A stretch of 64,000 bases of DNA from Muricea muricata (taxonomy: Eukaryota; Cnidaria; Anthozoa; Malacalcyonacea; Plexauridae), in contig OY979718.1 in NCBI GenBank assembly GCA_963855995.1, forward strand, positions 60,385,564-60,449,563, read 5' to 3'. A program made the position numbers and the translations under genes. This document shows positions 54,489-64,000 of the stretch, piece after piece. The notes beneath the pieces are model-generated. The model saw only the letters and a program-made list of their open reading frames with translations, was not told where the DNA came from and did no database searches. Position 1 is the stretch's first letter, and each line of letters begins with the position of its first letter.

Positions 54489-57400
54489 TATATTTAAAGG
54501 AAAAGTTATCATTGTAAATACTTGTAAATACTCAATTTGTTAATGATATTGAATAATATTTGTAAATATTTGTACTGAATAGGTAACCAATCTATTGTTA
54601 TACAATTTAGCCACAGAAAGACAAAATATTATATAGTTGAGTGAATACTGTGCTGAATTTGGTACCAATTTGCAACAACCAATTGAAAGAGCAATCACGC
54701 ATCATTGAAAATTAAGTTGCCAGGCAATTTTGATATAAACGTTCAGAATTTTGAATCAAACAACTGAGAATTATGAAACAAATTGCATGCATATTTGAAT
54801 TAGTATATACGAACACAACTTCTACATCGTCGGCCGGCACTCGGACTATGATCGTTAGACATTCGTAAAGTTTTCAACGTGGTTTCATGCATGATCATAT
54901 TTCGTGTTAACATTATTGAAACTGTTCATGTTTGAACGCCAAAACCTCTATGAACGCGAATTTTAAAGCCAATAAACAAGATGCACATGTGAACTATAAA
55001 AAACAAAGATTCTTTTTATGCCTGTTTCGTTTTGAAGCACTCGACTAGATTTTAAGATATTTAACTTTTTGTTCAAGCGACGCTTCAGAATATGATCCGC
55101 AAAAAATAGTTATTTTCACACCTATCAAGCACACTAATAAACATACGGAACTTTTGTAATAATGCTTTTGAACACTTCTATGGTAATGAAAGAAAGTACT
55201 AAATATGATTTGAAAGCCATCAAAACAAAATAAAAGTAATTTCAAACGGAATTTGAAGAGGTACAAATATTGACAATATTACACCCAGGCCAACAAATGT
55301 GGCGAAATCCATATCAGCGCGAATTTTGACGACTAAAAATGTTTTAAAATTGGAAAGTTTATGAAATGAGGACTCTTTTACACCCGGTTTCGTTTTGAAG
55401 CACTCGACTAGATTTTTCACAATTCTGTGTTGAAAATGACCCAAAACCGTACCTAACACATAAATAGTCGAATTTCCACGGGCGATCAGGCCGTGTTTGC
55501 CAATCCAACTTAAAATGTTAAAACATTTTCTGAAAGACAAAGATATAAAGAATATTTAGTCACTTACTCGTGTTTGTATGAAGAGTTTTCTTTGTTTCGT
55601 GGTCCTCTGGATATGTGCTAATATTTAGGAAACTCATTCTCTCCCATGTTCCGACTCGTAAAACTTGTACATAGCTACCTTCGCACCCAATTAAATTTAA
55701 GAAGTGTACACACTTTAGTCTCAACTATAAAATATAGTACCTGCTGAAGAACAATTCCTATAAAAGACTGTTGATTTGCCATGAGTAAAATCGTGAACTC
55801 CGTCATTGGGGTATTTCAAATCATAGCCAACTCATTCGCCCGCAATTTCCCGACCAGCGGAGACAAAATTCCCACCTGTTGAGCAGCTGGGAAATTTGTT
55901 GTCGCTGTGCAAGATAATCGCGGGCTATTGCATTCTACTTGTGTTTTTGCATTCTACTTGTGTTTTTGCAACAAACGTATTCCACATGCACTTTGATTTA
56001 GCAGGACAGTTTCTAGCGCTTTGTTTCCCTCTTATTTTCGTTTGTTCCTAAAGATGATCGATTTACACTTGAGGAGGAAAACGCAGGCTTATGGATTACG
56101 TGCATTTTATGACAAGAATCGGTTGTATTAAAATAAAATTTGCCATCAGACGGGCTGTGTCAGTTTTTGCATTCACATCGCTGTAAATGTAATTGGAATT
56201 TGACACAAAATTGTTGAATGAAGACAAGTCGTTTCAGCAATTGCATTTACTGAGTTAAATCCTGGACACTCACGACTATTCCAGAAATGTTTGATTGAAC
56301 AGAAATGGCATAATTCGTGATGCGATCATTGGCGTCATTATTGTTTTTGGCTTTGTGGGTACTTGGTCGACAAGAATATATTGTGGAGCGTGGTTTTTGA
56401 TCAGGACACTACAAAAAGTAGGTAAAATTGAAGTATACTGTTATATTTTGTTTACGTCTTTCCCTGATGGAGTTTTGCTGCAATGATTTTGTGTGCTAGA
56501 CAACAGAAGTTGCATGCGTTCATGACTGGATTAGAATTCGAGCCTACTTGTTGTGTAGTGGTTAGTATCACATATTCAACACAATTAGCTTTTCCTCCAA
56601 AAAGTTACTTGCAGTACCTATCTTTCCACCTTCCAACCTTGATTTCTAGATGTAATTAGGCTTCGTAAAAATTAGACTGGTTCGCTAAAAAAACGCGAGA
56701 ACTTAAGGCTGATCGAAATGTGCACAGTTGGCGTCTGGGAATAAAAATTGACCTCGCAGGCGATCGGCTTTGTGCACGCGTTTCATTTAACTGCTACTAG
56801 TTACATGAAGATTTAGAGTATGCTGCTTGGTATTAATTTGAGATAACTGTATAGTTTTCGTGCTTTAATTCTGCTGTATTATAAAATATTTTATTTTGAG
56901 TAATTGTGCGCGTTCGTTGTCGTTCAAACATTTGCCTTTCCCGAAAATTCTAGCTTTTCCTCCAAAATTATTTGCATATAGTTATAAAGTCAAGGTTTTT
57001 TTGCAAAAAGTAAGCGCTCTATCTGGGCTGGAAAAATTGGAATAACGGTGGAAAATTTCAATGAAAGTTCAAGTATATTTGTGGTGCCATGACGCCATAT
57101 TTGTTTCTCTAGGAATTGTTCGAATATCACTGCCGTATTCTACACCTGAAGTATAAAGGCTCGCAACATATTTCCCTTCGAACCCAACTTTTGTTTGGAC
57201 AAAAATTTAAAAATTTGTAGTGTTGTGTGTCTAGAAGGAATATTTTATGAAATTGATGTTGCAAAAAAGATTTGTTTTGCATTTTTGCTTTATAATTACC
57301 CAACACAATCAACACCAGTAGCTTTTTTACACAACTTATTATATAACTTATTATTTCATATGAAAATTTTCATTGTACATTTTTACCCACATTTACACAC

Positions 57401-58585
57401 GAAAATTGTATAATTCAGTCTGAACAAGCCGATTTTACAATTTGTCAACAATCATTTTATGATTTTAAGGGATTTAAGTGATTCAAATAATTTGACAATT
57501 TATTAATAATTATTAGTATACATATAGTATTGAATGTTTCTTTACAATGTCATTCAATTGAATTCTCCAGAAATTCAGAAAAATAAATTCAAGGTTGTTT
57601 TATGTGCAAAAATTACCCTTCAAGTCAAATTTTGCCATTGAAGTATACATTTCAAACAACTGACATTAATTTTGGCTGTATTGTGTAGATTTTTAGGATG
57701 GTTCCTTACTGCAAATGGGTATTTTTTGTTATCCTGCACTTCTAGAATTGATTAATTTTGCAATATTTACACAATTTTATTTAGCAGTATGCTGTGTAAA
57801 TAATGGACACTTCTATTGCTTTTTGGTTGAGATCCTGGCTCCTGTGGAAATGACAGCCACCTGAATCTGATTGCAAGATGTGGTAGCAAAATCCAGTGAA
57901 TTCAGTTATATAATTGATATAAAGCTTCTTAGTTTCCAAGAACAAAGTATTCATGTATGTTCTGTACATGTTTTCCTTTCAAAGGCATTTGTCATTGTTG
58001 TTAACCCATTGAGTTGCAATGTGCCATACATTTTTTATCTGGCCAGGGCCATGAACAAATTTTGTATTTTAATGGACAGCTCTGCTGTTAATTGATTAAG
58101 CAAAAAGATGAAATGTCTTTAGTTAATCCACTGAGCTGCAATGTACATGAGTAGACCCAACCTATTTTTTCTAGTCTAGTACCAAAAAGGTTCACTTTTC
58201 AATGGGGAAGGTCTATAGCTTAATGGATTTGTAATGTTATGTTACCCAACATCATTCATGCTATATATCATGTATGTAATTATGTCCTAAGAACCAGTAG
58301 CAGGCTAGCATAAGCTAAACTGGTGTATGTTGTAGATACCTTTACCTTCTGTTATTAATAAATGTTTAATACTAATACATACAAAAATACATTACATACA
58401 TACTTCAAGACAGAAAACTGCAGTGTTTTAATATCTTCATTCTAATTTTATTACAGCCAAAACGATACCTTAATCTTTTTTATTTTAGTAACCTGTAGAC
58501 AACTAGCTTATTAGTGCTTTTAAGTTTAATTTAAAATCTGCTGGCTTTTTTTAATCATGTAAAAAGAACTTGAGAAAGGACACTT
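54489..58585. other. non-coding stretch
   Basis: No gene recognised. GTTTCGTTTTGAAGCACTCG occurs at about 55026 and again at about 55390 (direct repeat, ~364 bp apart). CAAAATTCCCACCTGTTGAG at 55866 is an inverted counterpart of AACAGGTGGGAATTTTGTCT at 49243, so the two may mark ends of the DUF6589-like element. A unit with CATTGAGTTGCAATGTGCCA recurs near 58010 and 58130. Confidence 0.5.
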
Positions 58586-58893
58586 CGTCCGTGACTGGCA
58601 TGTCAAACGCCAAAGCAGCTACAAAAAAGAGCGCTTTGGGAGAGAACATTTCTTCTATTGTGCGTAGAAATTAAATTGAATATTAGCCGCATACGATTTA
58701 CTAAGGGTCCTTCATCTGGACTTGCAAAAATAGAGTTTAAAATAAGCCAAAAAAGACGACACAGAAAACTATTTTGACTTTGAAATTCCCCGCCATCTTG
58801 CGAAAAGACAGTTCGTGGACTCCACGCAAGTTGAAGTTGACGCATGCGTAACAAATTTCCCAGCTGTTAGGCTCTGGGACAATCCGTGTCGGC

Positions 58894-59164
58894 CATTGAT
58901 CTGAATAATACTGGATCACGCATACATATGCCTCAAGTGAAGCCAGCAGAAATGACGAATTTGGAGTACCAAGATGGCGGACAATCAGCATTTTCAATAA
59001 ATAAATAAACTTCCTTATTTTAAGGAAATTTACGGAAGTTGAAAACTCTGCTTAAAAGATTACTCTTACACCCGCAAAGAACACTGGACCTGGAGTACCA
59101 AGATGGCGGCGATGACTTCAAAATTTTATTATGTATGCGTGATCCAGTATTATTCAGATCAATG
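58894..59164. mobile_element. MITE, CATTGATCTG family, copy 2 (8-bp TSD)
   Basis: 271 bp, starts CATTGATCTGAATAATACTG and ends with the inverted CAGTATTATTCAGATCAATG. GTGTCGGC flanks it at 58886-58893 and 59165-59172. Same family as 3241-3500 in inverted orientation, and it also carries two AAGATGGCGG motifs. Confidence 0.92.
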
Positions 59165-59299
59165 GTGTCGGCATACAAAAAACTGTATGCCGTCCGTACT
59201 GCGCATGCGTTGGAAATAAATAGGTTCAATAAGCCGTAATTGCCACAATAGCCTTTTTCGAAAGTTTTTTGGAACAGTATTTTTACTATTTTGTTTGTA

Positions 59300-59780
59300 T
59301 TGTCAGTGGAAAATATTAATTTATTTCATTCTGTGTTGGACGAAGCGTTAGAGCGCCTGGGTAAGAAGAATCTCAATTTGAAGGAGAGTCAATATGAAGC
59401 GGTAAAGGCTGTTGTTGTCGAACGGAAAGACACGATTTGTATCTTGCTTACTGTTACGGAAAGTCACTTATATACCAGCTTCTTCCCTTCGTCTTTGACG
59501 CTTACTTGGGTTACGAAAATACGAGCTCAAGTATCATTGTAATTTCTCCACTAAACGATCAGATCACAAAGCTAAAAGCAACTCATGATGGCAGCATGAC
59601 GTCGCAGTGGGATCGATATTTGAATAGATTATAGATAGTTCGTCCGAGCCAAATGTTCGCTCATCCTGAAGCATTGTTGGAGGATAAGAAAATTTTCCAG
59701 AACATTTTGAAATCCAAAGTATACCAAACGTCTGTGAAAGCTATTGTTGTTGATGAAGCTCATCTCGTTGAAGAATGGTG
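59300..59780 (+). pseudogene. RecQ-like DNA helicase, N-terminal fragment
   Basis: An ALERLGKKNLNLKESQYEAV lead-in is followed, after a one-base shift near 59435, by a P-loop region reading YCYGKSLIYQLLPFVFD (family TGYGKS). IIVISPLND then comes before a stop at 59632. FAHPEALLEDKK and a DEAH box (IVVDEAHLVEEW) end at a GTGAG donor at 59780. Part of the region between motif Ia and FAHPEAL is deleted. It is the motor-domain start of the many RecQ-like genes found in cnidarians. It has no C-terminal half, and the altered P-loop argues against function. Confidence 0.7.
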
Positions 59781-59848
59781 AGAATTTTGATATAATATTT
59801 CAAAGACATTATAATGTTGCCAGTGGATCTTGCATATGACGGTATCCG

Positions 59849-60100
59849 GTCGTTTCGCTACAAAGTCGTTTCGCTACAGGTCGTTTCGCTACAATCTAAG
59901 GTCATTTCGCTACAATCTAAAGTCGTTTCGCTACACGCATGAAGTCGTTTCGCTACAACTTTTGCGCGTGCGCTACAGCTTTGCGCGTGTAGCGAAACGA
60001 CTTCATGCGTGTAGCGAAACGACTTTATGCGTGTAGCGAAACGACTTTATGCGTGTAGCGAAACGACTTGTAGCGAAACGACTATGTAGCGAAACGACCG
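59849..60100. mobile_element. symmetric foldback array of GTCGTTTCGCTACA units
   Basis: Six copies of the 14-mer GTCGTTTCGCTACA (one with a mismatch) are followed by a short centre and six copies of its complement TGTAGCGAAACGAC. The outer edges read CGGTCGTTTCG and CGAAACGACCG. The spacers in the right half (TTCATGCG, TTTATGCG) also repeat. It sits between the helicase and crotonase fragments. Confidence 0.85.
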
Positions 60101-60117
60101 TAATTCGACATTTTTAG

Positions 60118-60849
<732 letters not shown>

Positions 60850-60852
<3 letters not shown>

Positions 60853-60971
60853 GTGTTTGGGTTTCCTGTGCACGGCATGTTTTGGAGAGTTGAGACAGTA
60901 AATAAAGCGATGATTGTTATTGAGTTAAATCCGTTATAATCCGTGGTTAAATCCGGCCATCAGGCGTTACA
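60850..60971 (+). repeat. 5' LTR of the Ty3/gypsy element
   Basis: 122 bp, starting TGTAGTG and ending GTTACA, with AATAAA at 60902-60907 as poly(A) signal. It is followed at once by a primer-site-like TTGGCGACGAGGAT. Such very short LTRs fit Mag-like elements. The partner LTR lies beyond the window. Confidence 0.75.
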
Positions 60972-61034
60972 TTGGCGACGAGGATAAAGTTTATATATAC
61001 AGGAACAAATCCGTGGTATTTTAGTCCAAAACCA

Positions 61035-64000
61035 ATGGCTGAACTCGAGAAAAACGTCCTCGGAAAATTTGATTGTTATGGCGATCAAGCTACTGTTGGC
61101 ACCCACTGGACGAGATGGCTCCAAAGCTTTGAATTATTTGTTGATTCCCAAGGAATTCTTATCGCCGAGGGATCAGACAAAAATAAACAACGACGACGGG
61201 CACAACTCCTTCATTACGCTGGTCCCGACGTGCAAGATATATTTTATACACTCGAAAACACTGGCGAAGTTAATGACTATGCCGCCGCTGTTAATGCACT
61301 TAACGCTTACTTTTCCCCGAAAGTAAACTCCGCCTATGCTCGACACACCTTTCGCCAGCTCCAGCAGAATTCAAGCGAGACCGTTCTACAATTTGCTTCC
61401 CGCCTCAAACGATATGCAAAAGACTGTGACTATGGCACAGATACGGATAATCAAATTCGCGACGAAATTCTCCAGAAGTGCAAGTCCAATTACCTACGTC
61501 GAAAACTCTTGGAAGAAGGCCCTGGTTTGACCCTTGCCCGAACGTTAGAGCTGGCCCAGCAGTGTGAAAAAGTCGAAGCCCAAATGACCTCTCTGTCACT
61601 TCATTCAACCGAACACGACCGCAACAATGACCACCCAGTCAACCGAGTTGCCTCAACTGCCAACAATCGTGACCAGCGTTCTCGGAATTCGCGTAGGCCT
61701 CGCGCAACGCCACAAAAGGAAAGTATCTGTTATCGATGTGGCCATACCGGTCACTATGGTCGCGACCCAGCTTGCCCAGCTCGAGGCAAGACCTGCAACA
61801 AATGTGGTGGCATCAATCATTTTGCTACTGTTTGCAAGTCAAAGTCGAATGGTACCGGACAAGTGCGCCTTGTCCAACCAGTGTCAGGTGATGAATCCGA
61901 TGATGAGCCCGCTTATGCATTCCACCTACCAGATTCTGGCAACCGAGGACCCACCATCAACGCCAACCTCGGTGGTGTCGAGCTGCAGATCCTTGTTGAT
62001 TCGGGTGCAACAAAAAACATTGTTGATGAGACAACCTGGGAATGGCTAAAACAGAATCGCATAATGTGCGAATCTAAAGCTGCACACAAACAGAAAAAAC
62101 TCTACCCCTATGCATCCACCACACCACTGCAAGTAAAGGGTACCTTTACCACCACTGTGCAAATCGGGGCTAAAGAAATTACCGCTGAATTCTTAGTGAT
62201 CAAAGGCAAAGGAACACCTCTTCTCGGACACGAAACCGCCACCCTGTTGGATGTCCTTAGAATTGGCCCGGTCGTCTCGGCTATCTCCAGTGTAGAGGAG
62301 AACCTTCAACAACAATACCCTGAAGTTTACAACGGCATTGGAAAGCTCAACACCAAACAAATAACCCTCCACATTGATCCTAACATCAAACCAGTGGCCC
62401 AACCTTTGAGGCGTACACCATTCAACCTTCGAAGCCAGGTCGAAAAGAAAATCAGCGAACTCATCGAAGCTGATATCATTGAACCTGTGGACGGCCCTAC
62501 GCCATGGGTTAACCCAGTTGTTGTTGTTCCCAAATCCAATGACGAAATTCGGTTATGCATCGACATGAGGTGTGCCAATGAAGCCATCGTACGGGGGCGC
62601 CATCCAATACCCACTGTCGATGAAATCTTGCAGGGCATGAACGGCTCCAAAATTTTCTCCAAGCTCGATTTAAAATGGGGCTACCATCAACTTGAATTAT
62701 CACCCAAATCTCGCGAAATTACCACGTTTGCCACTCACACGGGCTTGTACCGTTACAAGCGCTTACTGTTTGGAGTATGTTCAGCTAGCAAACAGTACCA
62801 ACATGAAATATCTACTGTGTTGGCCGGCATCACTGGTGCAGAGAACATATCTGACGATATAGTCGTTCATGGGGCAGATCAAGAATCGCATGATCGGAGT
62901 CTACACGCTGTACTGGAGCGACTACAAGTTTGCGGGCTCACCTTGAATCCTGAGAAATGTCAGTACAATATGAATCGTATTGTCTTCATGGGTATGCTCC
63001 TCTCCGACAAGGGCATTGGTCCCACCAGTGAACGAGTGAAAGCTGTTACAGAGGCAAGAGAACCGCAGACAACGGCCGAACTACGCAGTTTCCTGGGCCT
63101 GGTTAGCTACAGTAGCCGCTTCATACCACAATTTTCCACCATTTCTGAACCACTGCGAAAACTAACCAAAAAAGATGTTCCCTTCATCTTTGGAGCTGAA
63201 CAACGAGCATCCTTCCAGGCACTGAAGGACAGTCTTAGCCGAGCCACCACCCTTGCATATTTTGATAAGCATGCACCAACCAAAGTCATCGCTGATGCAA
63301 GCCCGGTGGGCCTAGGAGCTGTTCTGACTCAAGTTCAAGATGGTAATCAAGTACCCATCTGCTACGCAAGCCGCAGTCTTACCGCTTGTGAGCAACGTTA
63401 CTCGCAAACCGAGCGCGAAGCACTGGCGTTAGTTTGGGCGTGCGAGAGGTTTCACCCATATATCTACGGCACCAAATTTGAGTTGCTCACCGATCATAAG
63501 CCCCTTGAAGCAATTTACAACCCTCGCTCTCGCCCCTCTGCACGTGTTGAGCGATGGGCGCTGCGACTCCAACCTTACGACTTCAAAGTTGTGTATATCC
63601 CAGGACAACAAAACGTCGCCGATTCCCTATCTCGCCTGCTACCGCCACACCCTAAACCAGCCCATCACCACGGTGCTGATGAATACGTACAATTTGTAAC
63701 ACATACATCTGCTCCAAATGCAATGAGTCTCAGGGAGGTGGAGGAGGCCACAATACAGGACGACGAACTGACAGCGGTAAAACAAGCAATTGGAAGTGGC
63801 CGGTTCGAACAGTGCAAACCATATATGCCGGTCGCTGGGGAACTTTGCATCAGTGGCCAATTGGTTCTTCGAGGCACCAGAATTGTGCTCCCATCCAAGC
63901 TCCGTCCGCAAGCTTTGGCCCTTGCCCATGAAGGACATCTGGGCATCGTTGGTACTAAACAAAATTTGCGAAGCAAAGTCTACTGGCCTGGTATGGACAA
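61035..64000 (+). CDS. Ty3/gypsy gag-pol polyprotein, incomplete at the window edge
   Basis: Begins MAELEKNVLGKFD at the first ATG after the primer site and stays open for 988 codons to the end. Gag is followed by two zinc knuckles near residue 232-260 (CYRCGHTGH..., then CNKCGGINHFATVC). The aspartic protease has VDSGATKNIV near residue 321. RT has SKLDLKWGYHQLEL and the catalytic ISDDIVVHG near residue 606. RNase H has VIADASPVGLGAVL, TEREALALV and LTDHKPL. The integrase begins with the zinc-binding HEGHLG...VYWPGMD. Single-frame gag-pol plus a 122-bp LTR fits the Mag group. The first knuckle has a longer H-to-C spacing than usual. It is not a virus: no envelope gene is seen in the part present. 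Confidence 0.92.
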   Translation, partial: MAELEKNVLGKFDCYGDQATVGTHWTRWLQSFELFVDSQGILIAEGSDKNKQRRRAQLLHYAGPDVQDIFYTLENTGEVNDYAAAVNALNAYFSPKVNSAYARHTFRQLQQNSSETVLQFASRLKRYAKDCDYGTDTDNQIRDEILQKCKSNYLRRKLLEEGPGLTLARTLELAQQCEKVEAQMTSLSLHSTEHDRNNDHPVNRVASTANNRDQRSRNSRRPRATPQKESICYRCGHTGHYGRDPACPARGKTCNKCGGINHFATVCKSKSNGTGQVRLVQPVSGDESDDEPAYAFHLPDSGNRGPTINANLGGVELQILVDSGATKNIVDETTWEWLKQNRIMCESKAAHKQKKLYPYASTTPLQVKGTFTTTVQIGAKEITAEFLVIKGKGTPLLGHETATLLDVLRIGPVVSAISSVEENLQQQYPEVYNGIGKLNTKQITLHIDPNIKPVAQPLRRTPFNLRSQVEKKISELIEADIIEPVDGPTPWVNPVVVVPKSNDEIRLCIDMRCANEAIVRGRHPIPTVDEILQGMNGSKIFSKLDLKWGYHQLELSPKSREITTFATHTGLYRYKRLLFGVCSASKQYQHEISTVLAGITGAENISDDIVVHGADQESHDRSLHAVLERLQVCGLTLNPEKCQYNMNRIVFMGMLLSDKGIGPTSERVKAVTEAREPQTTAELRSFLGLVSYSSRFIPQFSTISEPLRKLTKKDVPFIFGAEQRASFQALKDSLSRATTLAYFDKHAPTKVIADASPVGLGAVLTQVQDGNQVPICYASRSLTACEQRYSQTEREALALVWACERFHPYIYGTKFELLTDHKPLEAIYNPRSRPSARVERWALRLQPYDFKVVYIPGQQNVADSLSRLLPPHPKPAHHHGADEYVQFVTHTSAPNAMSLREVEEATIQDDELTAVKQAIGSGRFEQCKPYMPVAGELCISGQLVLRGTRIVLPSKLRPQALALAHEGHLGIVGTKQNLRSKVYWPGMD

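Noticed and set aside
55045..55540. Minus-strand frames of 73 and 106 codons
   Set aside because: They share a duplicated stretch containing ECFKTKPG-like codons but match no family I know and have no splice support. The repeat alone explains them.
59849..60100. CRISPR array
   Set aside because: The repeats are inverted between the two halves, have short similar spacers, and sit in a metazoan-type genome without cas genes.
61069..63976. Short frames on both strands in the gypsy element
   Set aside because: All are in other frames of the continuous gag-pol frame that starts at 61035 and runs off the window.

Overview
This window is eukaryotic and almost certainly metazoan. It is AT-rich and intron-bearing, and it holds spliced fragments of animal genes: the nuclear-pore glycoprotein NUP210, a ninein-type centrosomal protein, a RecQ-like helicase and a crotonase-fold enzyme. 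The mobile-element mix (R4/Dong-like LINEs with a restriction-like endonuclease, a Penelope-like element, a DIRS-like tyrosine-recombinase element, a Polinton derivative, hAT and short-LTR Ty3/gypsy) fits a cnidarian such as a stony coral. That taxon is an inference from family content, not a match I could run.

Layout. 1-3.2 kb: mostly featureless, with one LINE endonuclease scrap. 3.2-13.6 kb: a 260-bp MITE, a (TTA)n microsatellite, a 5'-truncated LINE, and head-to-tail a second LINE of the same family. That second LINE is split by a 4.4-kb palindromic Polinton-derived element (6301-10699), which has AG...CT ends, a 6-bp target duplication and two inverted copies of a packaging-ATPase gene around (CCT)109. 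13.6-17.6 kb: an antisense retroelement 3' end and a decayed hAT transposase. 19.8-28.0 kb: thirteen NUP210 coding segments. One exon is split by a 2.5-kb DNA transposon that itself holds a Penelope-like element and a foldback element. 29.1-34.6 kb: ninein-like exons (EF-hands, then coiled coil) carrying two in-frame stops and an 8-bp slip. 34.8-38.3 kb: an antisense DIRS-like element. 38.4-49.2 kb: a nest of DNA transposons that share 8-bp duplications and a CAYTGA...ATCTGG terminus, including two long copies in opposite orientation. 49.4-54.0 kb: a largely intact multi-exon gene with an AT-hook, a large DUF6589-like core and a RING-type finger, followed in another frame by a cysteine-protease-like module. 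54-58.9 kb: non-coding, with MITEs. 59.3-60.85 kb: a RecQ-like fragment, a symmetric foldback array and crotonase exons cut by an LTR. 60.85 kb to the end: a Ty3/gypsy gag-pol gene running off the window.

The host genes here are remnants or interrupted copies, and the window mainly records nested transposition. The best candidates for something new are the palindromic Polinton-ATPase element, the DUF6589-RING-protease gene, and the 8-bp-TSD superfamily with a 39-bp minimal insertion whose empty site lies in the same window.
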